Source: M55B112 sp040903745
GTDB lineage: Bacteria > Bacteroidota > Bacteroidia > Bacteroidales > GCA-2748055
Assembly (NCBI GenBank): GCA_040903745.1
Contig: JBBDUV010000037.1
Coordinates: forward strand, 94,100-158,099
Direction: 5' to 3'
DNA length: 64,000 bases
The number at the start of each line of letters is the position of its first letter. Within the stretch, counting starts at the first letter, position 1. The position numbers and the translations under genes were made by a program. The notes under the pieces were generated by a model. The model had not been told where the DNA came from. It saw only the letters and a program-made list of their open reading frames with translations, and ran no database searches. Positions 43,736 through 52,126 of the stretch are shown in pieces.

Positions 43736-44626
43736 ATGAAAGCAAAAAGGTTATTGATTTTGATATGTGTTTTTGGACTTGTTTGGCAGGTAAATGGACA
43801 GGTGGCGATTAATACAACGGGTGCTGCTCCTGCAGCTTCTGCAATGCTCGATATTACTAGTACAAGCAAAGGGATCTTAATTCCGCGTATGATCTCATCT
43901 AATAGAACTAGTATTAGCTCACCAGCAGATGGGCTCCTAGTTTATCAAACTGATGGCACAAAAGGCTTTTACTATTATAATTCTGTTGGATCATGGAATT
44001 ATATTGGTGCTTCACCTTGGTCAACGGGCACTAACGGACTTGGATATTCTGGGAACGTAGGAATTGGAACTTCTGCTTCAGCAACTTATAAATTATTTGT
44101 TAGAGCAAGTATAAGTGGAAATTATGTAGCTGATATCGAAAACAGGTTTGACGACCAAGATGCACAAGGACTTAGAATTAGAGCAGGTTATGATGATGGA
44201 ACAAAAAGCACAAGTACTCGTTTTATAGGTTTCTTTCAATCAGCCTCCTACATGGGTAGTATTACTTGGGATGGAGGTGGAAACCTATCCTTATCAACAT
44301 CTTCGGATGAACGATTCAAAAGTAATATCAGAGATACAAAATATGGATTAGATGATTTATTAGAAATAAAAATTAGAGATTTTAACTGGAAAGATTCGAA
44401 CCAGGAATCGACGGGTGTTATTGCTCAAGAATTACTTGATGTTTACCCTACTGCGGTTTATGTTCCGAAAGATGAAAATGAAACTTTTACTGTTACATAT
44501 TCTACACTAATACCCTTAATGGTCAAATCAATACAAGATCAGCAAAATATTATTGAAACCCAGAATCAAAAAATAAGTGATTTAGAAGAAAGGTTGCAAA
44601 ATATTGAATTATTATTTAGAAAATAA
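43736..44626 (+). CDS. Surface protein with C-terminal S74 intramolecular chaperone domain
   Basis: A 296-residue protein with a signal peptide (LLILICVFGLVWQVNG). The N-terminal half carries short Gly/Ser-rich beta repeats. Residues about 195-296 are a peptidase S74/tail-spike chaperone: SSDERFKSNIRDTKYGLDDL, then TGVIAQELLDVYP and the trimeric coiled coil IETQNQKISDLEERLQNIE. Such domains trimerise fibres and cut themselves off at the Ser of SDER. Bacteroidota use them on secreted surface fibres as well as phages; there are no phage genes here. Next gene is a T9SS cargo protein. Confidence 0.8.
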   Translation: MKAKRLLILICVFGLVWQVNGQVAINTTGAAPAASAMLDITSTSKGILIPRMISSNRTSISSPADGLLVYQTDGTKGFYYYNSVGSWNYIGASPWSTGTNGLGYSGNVGIGTSASATYKLFVRASISGNYVADIENRFDDQDAQGLRIRAGYDDGTKSTSTRFIGFFQSASYMGSITWDGGGNLSLSTSSDERFKSNIRDTKYGLDDLLEIKIRDFNWKDSNQESTGVIAQELLDVYPTAVYVPKDENETFTVTYSTLIPLMVKSIQDQQNIIETQNQKISDLEERLQNIELLFRK

Positions 44627-44669
44627 TATCAGTATTTTACTGATTTAAGAAATACAGTTTATTGCCTAA

Positions 44670-46430
44670 ATGAAAAAAATATTCGGAATAATATCTGTTT
44701 TTATATTTTTGGGAGTATCGTCAAATTCACAAGTTTTACGTAATGATGGCGAATTAAATGTTTCCGCAGGCTATCTGGTTATCTCCGGAGACTACCGGAA
44801 CGAATCAGCAGCAGAACTCACGATTGACGGAATTCTCTCTCTCTCAGGCGATTTCACCAATAACAGTTCCACAACGGTAATCACAGGTTCAGGGACAGAT
44901 GGAGAAGTGGTTTTTGCAGGTTCAACTACGCAAACCATTGGAGGTTCTGCCTCTCAAACAAATTTTGAGAAGCTTACCATCAACTCCGGAGCTACGGTTG
45001 ATCTCACTGCAGGAAAATATGTCACAGCCCAGGGCGCCACAGACATTAGTGGCACATTTAATTTATTATCTGCATCGGGCGGAACAGCTTCTTTAATTTC
45101 CGTTGGAACAGTAAGCGGATCGGGAACAACCAATGCAGAACGATACATAACGTATAATACCTGGCACAATGTTTCGTCCAGTGTAACCGGACAATCAATA
45201 AACACTTTTCTGACCACCGGAGCAAATGACATTCCAACGAAAGATGGTGGTGATACGTATGGAAGTGAATTTTATGACGAAGCCAATGGGGTATGGACCT
45301 ATTTCACCACTTCAAATGCCCCAGGAGCGGGTAATTTTGTTCCCGGTTATGGTTACCTGGTCAGAAGAGGTACTATAGATGGTGTTATAACTTTTTCTGG
45401 CGGTTTAAATGCAGGGGCAATAAGTCCTTCAGTAACCACCAGCCGCTATGGATGGAATTCCCTGGGGAATCCTTACAGTTCATCCATTGCATTTAACAGT
45501 AGTGCAGCTGCCACAAATTTTATCGATGTGAATTCTGCTGAATTTGAAGATTCTTATGCCGGTGGGTATTTCTGGAATGGTACGGATTATACTCTAATAA
45601 ATAATGCCAGTGTTTCCACGTACCTTGCTCCCGGTCAGGGATTCCTCGTAAATGCAACCAGCGGATCTACAGCCTTTGACTTTACAGCTGCCATGCAGTC
45701 TCACGGTAACCCAACTTTTTATAAGAAAGCAGTGGTGGAGGATTTCAACAGGCTCTTGTTATATGTAACTAATGAAAACGACTCAGCCAGTACACAGATT
45801 CTTTTCAGAAGTGACATGACCCGCGGTTTGGATGTAACCTACGACGGAGGACTTTTTGGTGGAAATAAGGAATTTTTATTATACACTGAACTGATTGACA
45901 AATCAAGTGATGTCCAGTTTACCATCCAATGTCTACCCAGCCAGGAAACAGATTCAATGATCGTTCCTATCGGCTTTGATTGTGCTGAAGGTGGAATCGT
46001 AAGTTTCTCAGCTGAAATTACTTCACTACCAACAGATTATATTACAGTATTCGAGGACCGTCAACTTGATGTCTTCACCGATCTGAATATTGAGGGAGCA
46101 TCTTATGAGGTGGATCTGGCGCCAGGGGCAAGTGGGTTTGGTCGCTTCTTCCTGCACGCAGTCGCGATGGAACCGAATGCTGTTTTGCCTGAATCTGTTA
46201 ATAGCATGTCAATCTATACGATCAGAAAAGAAATAATTGTAAAAGGTTTTATTGATAGCAATTCATCCCTCTCCCTATTCGACATGACAGGTAAAAAACT
46301 GGCAGAATATAAACTTGAAGAGGGTAAGGAAAATAGAATTCAATTGGATGAAGGGATCCAATCTGGTATTTATATTGCCAAAGTTTCCGGATCATTAATC
46401 GACAAAACTGCTAAACTATTTATTAAATAA
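44670..46430 (+). CDS. Secreted protein with type IX secretion (type A) C-terminal sorting domain
   Basis: A 586-residue protein with an N-terminal signal (IFGIISVFIFLGVSSNSQ). The first 150 residues are beta-helix-like repeats (NVSAGYLVISGDYRN and others). Residues about 505-586 form the T9SS type A sorting domain: YTIRKEIIVKG, LSLFDMTGKKLAEYKL, and IQSGIYIAKV followed by KLFIK at the very end. It is exported through the outer membrane by PorSS and anchored or released. Function of the cargo part unknown. Confidence 0.85.
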   Translation: MKKIFGIISVFIFLGVSSNSQVLRNDGELNVSAGYLVISGDYRNESAAELTIDGILSLSGDFTNNSSTTVITGSGTDGEVVFAGSTTQTIGGSASQTNFEKLTINSGATVDLTAGKYVTAQGATDISGTFNLLSASGGTASLISVGTVSGSGTTNAERYITYNTWHNVSSSVTGQSINTFLTTGANDIPTKDGGDTYGSEFYDEANGVWTYFTTSNAPGAGNFVPGYGYLVRRGTIDGVITFSGGLNAGAISPSVTTSRYGWNSLGNPYSSSIAFNSSAAATNFIDVNSAEFEDSYAGGYFWNGTDYTLINNASVSTYLAPGQGFLVNATSGSTAFDFTAAMQSHGNPTFYKKAVVEDFNRLLLYVTNENDSASTQILFRSDMTRGLDVTYDGGLFGGNKEFLLYTELIDKSSDVQFTIQCLPSQETDSMIVPIGFDCAEGGIVSFSAEITSLPTDYITVFEDRQLDVFTDLNIEGASYEVDLAPGASGFGRFFLHAVAMEPNAVLPESVNSMSIYTIRKEIIVKGFIDSNSSLSLFDMTGKKLAEYKLEEGKENRIQLDEGIQSGIYIAKVSGSLIDKTAKLFIK

Positions 46431-46461
46431 ATTGTTAAGCCATCTGCAAAAGGTAAAAGTA

Positions 46462-46653
46462 ATGAAGGACAATAAGACAAATAAAAAAGTTACTAATGTA
46501 CATTCAGACGAAAAAATCAGTCGGAAGGAAGCGCTGAAAAAAGCCGGTCTTGTGGCTTTTTCTGCCGGCACCATGCTCCTTCTTCTTAGCAAATCTGAAA
46601 AGGCAATGGCTCAAGACAGTGCATTCAATCCTGATGACCCTGATACCTGGTAA
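46462..46653 (+). CDS. 63-residue exported peptide, candidate RiPP-like precursor
   Basis: From the ATG at 46462 the peptide has a charged N-terminus, the core SRKEALKKAGLVAFSAGTMLLLL, and a signal-like cut after A50 in SEKAMA. Cleavage would leave the 13-residue tail QDSAFNPDDPDTW with S53 and T62. An earlier start at 46432 adds 10 residues and is less likely. Peptides of this shape, with SRKEALKK before a hydrophobic run and a short acidic tail, recur in Bacteroidota beside PqqD/HPrK genes. The next gene, 57 bases downstream, encodes exactly such a protein. I treat it as the probable substrate of the two following enzymes. Confidence 0.55.
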   Translation: MKDNKTNKKVTNVHSDEKISRKEALKKAGLVAFSAGTMLLLLSKSEKAMAQDSAFNPDDPDTW

Positions 46654-46710
46654 ACTGTTTTGATCTTTGCTTTTTGAACCTGAAGATGAATTCCATCTTA
46701 ATCCTATTCA

Positions 46711-47859
46711 ATGTCTGATCTGCTAAAGACAACTTTCTCCTCTCAAATTTTCAATAAGTATATTCTATGGTTTGAATCCAGCAAGCGATGGCTCTTACTT
46801 GAAGAACCTGCCTACTTTGTGTATTCAGCTTACAGTAAGAAAACGCAGTTAAAAGAAATTGCCACCCAATGTAAGGATAGATATGGATTATCCTCAGATG
46901 AAAGTACCCGCTTTATTCAAGAAATCATTGATGCGCTGCTCCAACATCAAACAGCGCTGGCAGATTATCCCGATTTTGAACCGAACGAAGACTGGGCAGT
47001 TGTGCCTGATCATTTTCAATTTTCCTGCACTTATACCATTTTTAAACACAATATTCATATTTCCTTCTCCAATAGTTCAATTGCCTATTATTTGCATCCC
47101 CTTCTCAAACACTTTGAAACCGAGGCCCCGGGTCATCCCGACATTGGTTTTAAACTTTTTAAATCAGAAAATAAGCTTACCTTGTTAAAAGAAGGAACAG
47201 ATAAGGGTTGCTGGACCTTTGATGATATCCTGAAATTAAAGAAACAACTCTTTCTCGAGATTTCCGGAACGATATATGGAAAAGAGAGAAAAGACTGGAT
47301 GTCAATCATACATGGATCCGCAGTGAGCAACGGTAAGCAATCATTGGTTTTAGCTGCTTCCAGTGGCTCCGGTAAAAGCACTCTCGCTGCCCTGCTAATG
47401 AAAAAGGGTTGCCGGGTCATGTCAGATGATTTTCTTCCTTTATGCGGAAGTTCCGAAAAAATATACCCATTTCCCATTCCCATATCTGTTAAAAAAGTGG
47501 CCTTGCCCATCCTTTCTAAAAAATTTCCTAAATTGCCTGACAATCCCTATGCATTTGCAGAATATGCAACGGAATATGTTCATTTGCTGCCCATTGATAG
47601 CAATACTGACAATATGTTTGACCCTTTTCCCGTCAGGTATGTTGTTTTTCCAAAATACCATCCTGATTCAAAACTGAGTCTGAAGCCGCTCGATCAGGAC
47701 CATGCGATTCAATATATTATTGACAACGCCATCATTCTCCCCGGGATGAAAAATGCAAAACAATTTATCGCCTGGTTTAAAAGCATCTCTTTTTATACGC
47801 TACAATATTCAGAGCCGGTAAAGGCAGCCAATAAACTGGCCCAGCTCATCTCATCATAA
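46711..47859 (+). CDS. PqqD-like/HPr-kinase-like ATPase (peptide kinase candidate)
   Basis: A 382-residue protein. Residues about 12-75 fit a PqqD/RRE-like winged fold (ILWFESSKRWLLLEEPAYFV, then LKEIATQCKDRYGLSSDEST), the module that binds leader peptides. Residues about 190-330 are an HPr kinase-type P-loop domain, ASSGSGKSTLAALLMKKGC (about 215-233) followed by MSDDFLPL. In lasso-peptide clusters such as paeninodin, HPrK homologues phosphorylate a Ser of the peptide. The gene follows a small exported peptide and precedes a nucleotidyltransferase, so peptide phosphorylation is a reasonable hypothesis. Confidence 0.72.
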   Translation: MSDLLKTTFSSQIFNKYILWFESSKRWLLLEEPAYFVYSAYSKKTQLKEIATQCKDRYGLSSDESTRFIQEIIDALLQHQTALADYPDFEPNEDWAVVPDHFQFSCTYTIFKHNIHISFSNSSIAYYLHPLLKHFETEAPGHPDIGFKLFKSENKLTLLKEGTDKGCWTFDDILKLKKQLFLEISGTIYGKERKDWMSIIHGSAVSNGKQSLVLAASSGSGKSTLAALLMKKGCRVMSDDFLPLCGSSEKIYPFPIPISVKKVALPILSKKFPKLPDNPYAFAEYATEYVHLLPIDSNTDNMFDPFPVRYVVFPKYHPDSKLSLKPLDQDHAIQYIIDNAIILPGMKNAKQFIAWFKSISFYTLQYSEPVKAANKLAQLISS

Positions 47860-47877
47860 AATCCTATCTTTAGGAAT

Positions 47878-49014
47878 ATGAACGACGCCCAGCTATATTA
47901 TCTTAGTGCCAAAATTCTTGCCATGGATTTTGTTGAATCTCATAAGGCCAGTATTATCAGTGATTTGAGCACAAAAGAGATTAGCTGGACCAAGTGGATT
48001 AAACTCTGCGACAAGCATTTGGTACTTCAGGCCATGCATTCCCAGTTGTTGCGACATGATCTGTTGGGCCACTTTCCTTCTGAAATTATTGAGCACCTGA
48101 AAATGGTGCACGATTTGAACAAAAAACGAAATGATGAAATAGTACGGCAGGTGCATTCAATAAACGCTTTGCTGAATGCAAAGAATATTTATCCAGTTTA
48201 CTTTAAAGGGGTAGGTAACATCCTGGACAATTTATATCCCGATCCGGCGCAGCGCATTTTTCTCGATATAGATTTTCTTGTGGCTGAAAAGGACTGGGAG
48301 AAAAGTGCAGAGATTTTAAAGTTGAATGGTTATGAAAGTTCGTATACATACAAACCTGAACTAAGAGATTCCTTAAAGCACTACCCAAGGCTCTATATTG
48401 ATCATCAGCCTGGTGTCATTGAAATACATCGTCTTGCTATCCCTGACAAATATAAAAAGCATATTTCTACAAATGAGGTATTGAAACATAAACGCCATCC
48501 GGAATTAACAGACTTGTGTTTTGTTATGTCTTTAGAGCACATGGCTATACAAAATTTTATTCATTCCCAGCTTCAACATAAGAGTCACCTTTATGCCAGA
48601 ACCTTTTTAAGAAATTTATATGACTTGCTTGTCATTTCTAAAAAAGTGGATGTTTTCGATGTCCTCTCCAGGTACAAAGGCTATCCAAGGAAAGCCGCCG
48701 GATACCTGGATATTTTTCAAAGAAGTTTTTCACTTCCGGCAAAATCCTATCCAAAACCTTCCCTTTATTTACATCTTTTTTCTGCCAGATATCATGCAGT
48801 CCTAAAACCAGGACCAATCAAGTACATCAATTTTTTCTTTGCATATTTCTCCCATATTATAATGCGGAAAGTTTTTATTAGCTATATCCAACTTCCAATT
48901 CTGGCTTTGTTTAAGAAAAATAAACGCCAATACCTCACCGAAAGATTCAAGGACCCAAATATCATTAAAAAACAACTAAGGGTTTTAACGAATCTGGTAA
49001 AAGGTAAAAGGTAA
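47878..49014 (+). CDS. NTP_transf_5 (PF14907-like) nucleotidyltransferase family protein
   Basis: A 378-residue protein. The signature region VYFKGVGNILDNLYPDPAQR followed by IFLDIDFLVAEKDWEKSAEIL (residues about 108-145) is the family pattern (K-G ... lYpdp..R...DiD.LV). Members are frequent beside HPrK and PqqD genes in peptide-modification clusters, where a second modification of the phosphate has been proposed. The catalytic DxD is present as DID. It starts 18 bases after the kinase-like gene. The C-terminal 120 residues are basic and helical, with hydrophobic stretches. Confidence 0.72.
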   Translation: MNDAQLYYLSAKILAMDFVESHKASIISDLSTKEISWTKWIKLCDKHLVLQAMHSQLLRHDLLGHFPSEIIEHLKMVHDLNKKRNDEIVRQVHSINALLNAKNIYPVYFKGVGNILDNLYPDPAQRIFLDIDFLVAEKDWEKSAEILKLNGYESSYTYKPELRDSLKHYPRLYIDHQPGVIEIHRLAIPDKYKKHISTNEVLKHKRHPELTDLCFVMSLEHMAIQNFIHSQLQHKSHLYARTFLRNLYDLLVISKKVDVFDVLSRYKGYPRKAAGYLDIFQRSFSLPAKSYPKPSLYLHLFSARYHAVLKPGPIKYINFFFAYFSHIIMRKVFISYIQLPILALFKKNKRQYLTERFKDPNIIKKQLRVLTNLVKGKR

Positions 49015-49202
49015 AAAAGTAGAATTTATACGTTCTTTTTATAAATCGAGTATTTAAAGACATCCTTCTCTCTCAATTCCACCACACACTCCAATTTCTT
49101 TTCATCTCAAGAGTACAGTACCTTCCACCATTAAGTATACAAAAAGAATAGCAAGACATCCAACTTCCGCCCTCCGACTTCTGTCTTCCAACTTCTTTTT
49201 CC

Positions 49203-49210
49203 TATCTTCG
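49203..49210 (+). promoter_or_regulatory. Possible -7 element for purD (TATCTTCG)
   Basis: Seven of eight bases match TAnnTTTG, 27 bases before the purD ATG; no strong TTG upstream. The rest of the 222-base gap shows nothing else. Confidence 0.28.
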
Positions 49211-49236
49211 CAACTGAAACCCAAACCCACACAGAC

Positions 49237-50505
49237 ATGAACATCCTGATCCTTGGTGCAGGGGGCCGAGAACATGCACTGGCATGGAAGATCGCACAGA
49301 GTCCGCTCGTGAACAACCTTTTTATCGCCCCGGGCAATGCCGGGACAGCCACCGCCGGAACCAACCTCAACATCCGTCCCGAAGATTTCGAGGCCGTCAA
49401 AAAAGCGGTCCTCCGACACAACATCGACCTGGTCGTTCCCGGTCCGGAAGCACCGCTCGTTGCAGGAGTACACGACTTCTTCCTGTCCGATACCGATCTG
49501 AAAAACATCCCTGTGATCGGTCCGACAAAGGCCGGAGCCCGGCTCGAGGGCAGCAAGGACTTCGCCAAGGAGTTCATGCAGCGGAACAACATTCCCACCG
49601 CAGCCTACCGCACCTTCACCCCTGATTCGCTCGATAAAGGAAAAAAATACCTGGAGACGGTCAGGGCACCCTATGTGCTCAAAGCCGACGGACTGGCAGC
49701 CGGGAAAGGGGTACTGATCCTCAACAACCTCGGCGAGGCGCAACAGGAGCTGGAGGCGATGCTCGGTGGAAAATTCGGTGAGGCATCCTCAAAAGTGGTG
49801 ATCGAGGAGTTCCTCAGCGGTACAGAGCTATCGGTCTTCGTGCTCACCGACGGCGACGGTTACGTAATCCTTCCCGAAGCAAAGGACTACAAACGGATCG
49901 GTGAAGGAGATACGGGCCTCAACACCGGTGGCATGGGGGCGATCAGCCCGGTACCATTCGCCAAAGGAGCCTTTATGGAGAAGGTGGAGGAGCGGGTCAT
50001 CAAACCTACCATCCAGGGACTACAAAACGAAGGGATCCCCTACAAGGGCTTTATCTTTTTCGGGCTGATCAACGTGAATGGCGATCCGTTCGTCATTGAG
50101 TACAACGTCCGCATGGGCGATCCGGAAGCGGAGGTGGTGCTGCCACGGATCAGGTCCGATCTCGCTGAGTTGCTCAAAGCCACGGGGGAGAACAGGCTCA
50201 AAGGGACAACAATAGAATTCGACAGCCGCACCGTTGCCACCGTGATGCTCGTCTCCGGCGGCTATCCCGGCAGCTACGAGAAGGGCAAGCCAATCGCAAA
50301 ACTCGACAAGGTCGGCGAAAGCATCGCCTTCCACGCCGGCACAAAAGCAGATGGGAAGACGGTCCTTACCAACGGCGGCAGGGTGATTGCTGTGAGCTCT
50401 TTCGGCGCAACCATGCAGGAGGCACTGGAGAAATCGTATAAAAACGCTGAAGTCATCTCCTTCGAAAAGAAGAGCTACCGCAGGGATATCGGCTTCGACC
50501 TCTAA
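49237..50505 (+). CDS. purD: Phosphoribosylamine-glycine ligase
   Basis: A 422-residue GAR synthetase, the usual length. It has MNILILGAGGREHALAWKI, HNIDLVVPGPEAPLVAG, VLKADGLAAGKGV (ATP-grasp), and the C-terminal FIEYNVRMGDPEAEVVLPR-type metal site (here VIEYNVRMGDPEAEVVLPR). It converts phosphoribosylamine, glycine and ATP into glycinamide ribonucleotide, the second step of purine synthesis. A core gene; clear return to GC-rich codon use after the AT-rich peptide cluster. Followed by a DUF6427 membrane gene after 12 bases. Confidence 0.95.
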   Translation: MNILILGAGGREHALAWKIAQSPLVNNLFIAPGNAGTATAGTNLNIRPEDFEAVKKAVLRHNIDLVVPGPEAPLVAGVHDFFLSDTDLKNIPVIGPTKAGARLEGSKDFAKEFMQRNNIPTAAYRTFTPDSLDKGKKYLETVRAPYVLKADGLAAGKGVLILNNLGEAQQELEAMLGGKFGEASSKVVIEEFLSGTELSVFVLTDGDGYVILPEAKDYKRIGEGDTGLNTGGMGAISPVPFAKGAFMEKVEERVIKPTIQGLQNEGIPYKGFIFFGLINVNGDPFVIEYNVRMGDPEAEVVLPRIRSDLAELLKATGENRLKGTTIEFDSRTVATVMLVSGGYPGSYEKGKPIAKLDKVGESIAFHAGTKADGKTVLTNGGRVIAVSSFGATMQEALEKSYKNAEVISFEKKSYRRDIGFDL

Positions 50506-50517
50506 CCAGAAACAGAT

Positions 50518-51510
50518 ATGCTGCTAAAGCTGATCAAGAGTAACCGCCCTTCAGGGATCCTCTTCCTCTTTTTCCTGATGATCCTGCTGTGGTTCCGGTG
50601 CTTCATCGATTCGAAACCACACACGGCAGTCATCGCCATGCCTCTCTATGACCTCCTGTTCGGAACACTGCAGCAGAGCCACATCGCCTCCTGTATCGTC
50701 AGCATGTTGATCTTCGGTCTGCTGTTACCCCTGATCATCCGCTTCAACATCATCCATTTCCTCCTCGAAGAGCGTACCTACATGCCAGCTATCTTCTACC
50801 TCATGCTCACCGCTTCCTACCCGCCGGCCCTGCAGCTAAATCCAATATTAATAAGCGCCCCTTTCCTGCTCATCGCGCTGTTGATGCTGATCCGCGGCGA
50901 TGAGCACCGTGCCGATCCCATGGCACTGTTCAACGCCAGCCTTGTTCTGGCCGCGGGTAGCTTGTTCTTCCTGAAAATCCTCTGGTTCATCCCTTTCCTC
51001 TGGATCACCGCCACGATCATCCGCCCCCTTAAATGGCGGGGGATCATCAACCCGCTCCTGGTGCTGATCATATTGCTGCTGTTTTCAATAACCTATTACT
51101 GGGTATTCAGGGACAACCTCTCACTGCTGGAAACCCTGCTAAAGGAAAACCTCAGCTTGTCGCACGAAAGATTTTACCGGCTCGAAACACCACAGATGGT
51201 CCTCTACGGCTACCTGCTGATCCTCTTTATCATCTCCAGCACTCATTTGCTCAGCCGCTATCAATTCCGCAAGATCATTATCAGGAAGCTCTACCTGGTC
51301 CTCTTCATTCTGTTTGTCTATGTGCTTCTCTTCGCCCTGTTCATTTCGACCTACACCGCCGAACTCACTGCTTTTCTCGCCATACCATTGGCCTATCTTT
51401 TCTCAAACTTCTTTTACCGCCGAAAAAACCACTGGATCCAAGAGCTTTTCATCTTGATCTGGGTTGGAATGCTCGCCTATGTACATATCACAACCACCCT
51501 GGTACCATAG
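50518..51510 (+). CDS. DUF6427-like polytopic membrane protein
   Basis: A 330-residue protein with about ten membrane segments, starting ILFLFFLMILLWFRCF and ending HWIQELFILIWVGMLAYVH. It matches in size and layout the Bacteroidota-specific family DUF6427, often found beside purD or cell-envelope genes. Function unknown; a role in envelope glycan or lipid handling is possible given the convergent deacetylase and DUF2723 genes. Confidence 0.7.
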   Translation: MLLKLIKSNRPSGILFLFFLMILLWFRCFIDSKPHTAVIAMPLYDLLFGTLQQSHIASCIVSMLIFGLLLPLIIRFNIIHFLLEERTYMPAIFYLMLTASYPPALQLNPILISAPFLLIALLMLIRGDEHRADPMALFNASLVLAAGSLFFLKILWFIPFLWITATIIRPLKWRGIINPLLVLIILLLFSITYYWVFRDNLSLLETLLKENLSLSHERFYRLETPQMVLYGYLLILFIISSTHLLSRYQFRKIIIRKLYLVLFILFVYVLLFALFISTYTAELTAFLAIPLAYLFSNFFYRRKNHWIQELFILIWVGMLAYVHITTTLVP

Positions 51511-51514
51511 CCTG

Positions 51515-52126
51515 TCAGGAGATAATCCTGAATCTGTATCCCTCCGAAGTCATTTGCTCCAACACCTCCGGTAGCGCACGATAGAGGTTCTTACTCGCCT
51601 TCACCGAGTCGTGAAAAACAATGATCGATCCCGGCCGCACGTTGTCCAGCACATTACGCACCACCTGCCGGCTGCTAACCTGCTTGTCGTAATCAACACT
51701 CAGTACGCTCCACATGATAACCCTGTAACGCTCCCGCAACCTCCGCACCTGTCCGGGCAGGATCCTCCCGTAAGGCGGTCGGAAGAGCACAGAGTCGATT
51801 AGCTCCGAGGCACGGTCGACATCCCTCACGTAATTGGCTACTGAACTTCTGAATCCCTTCTTGTGCGAGTATGAGTGGTTACCCACAGCATGTCCTGCAG
51901 AGAGAATTTTTCCGAAAATATCCGGGTGCCTCTTCACGTTGCACCCCAGGCAGAAAAAGGTAGCCTTCGCCCCGAATGCATCAAGCTGCTCCAGCACCCA
52001 CCCGGTCACCTCCGGTGTCGGCCCGTCATCGAAGGTCAGGTATACGCTTTTATCCTCCACAGGCAAATCCCAGGTAAGGGATCTGAAAATCCTGGACAGA
52101 AAAGGAGGTGTCTTCGCAATAAGCAT
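51515..52126 (-). CDS. Polysaccharide deacetylase family protein (NodB-type)
   Basis: A 203-residue NodB-homology enzyme. Motif 1 is TFDDGPTPE (D33, D34), motif 2 is GNHSYSHKKG (H84 and H88), motif 3 is RPPYGR, so the metal-dependent deacetylase site is complete. It probably removes acetyl groups from peptidoglycan or exported glycan. There is no classical signal peptide (MLIAKTPPFLSRIF). It begins immediately after the stop of the DUF2723 gene on the same strand, with no gap, so the two are co-transcribed. Confidence 0.88.
   Translation of the reverse strand: MLIAKTPPFLSRIFRSLTWDLPVEDKSVYLTFDDGPTPEVTGWVLEQLDAFGAKATFFCLGCNVKRHPDIFGKILSAGHAVGNHSYSHKKGFRSSVANYVRDVDRASELIDSVLFRPPYGRILPGQVRRLRERYRVIMWSVLSVDYDKQVSSRQVVRNVLDNVRPGSIIVFHDSVKASKNLYRALPEVLEQMTSEGYRFRIIS

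Noticed and set aside
43736..44626. Tail-fibre-like protein considered as evidence for a prophage
   Set aside because: No phage structural, lysis or integrase genes are nearby, it has a signal peptide, and S74 chaperone domains are common on Bacteroidota surface proteins.
46711..49014. Complete lasso-peptide biosynthetic cluster
   Set aside because: No asparagine-synthetase-like cyclase or transglutaminase-like protease gene is present on either side.
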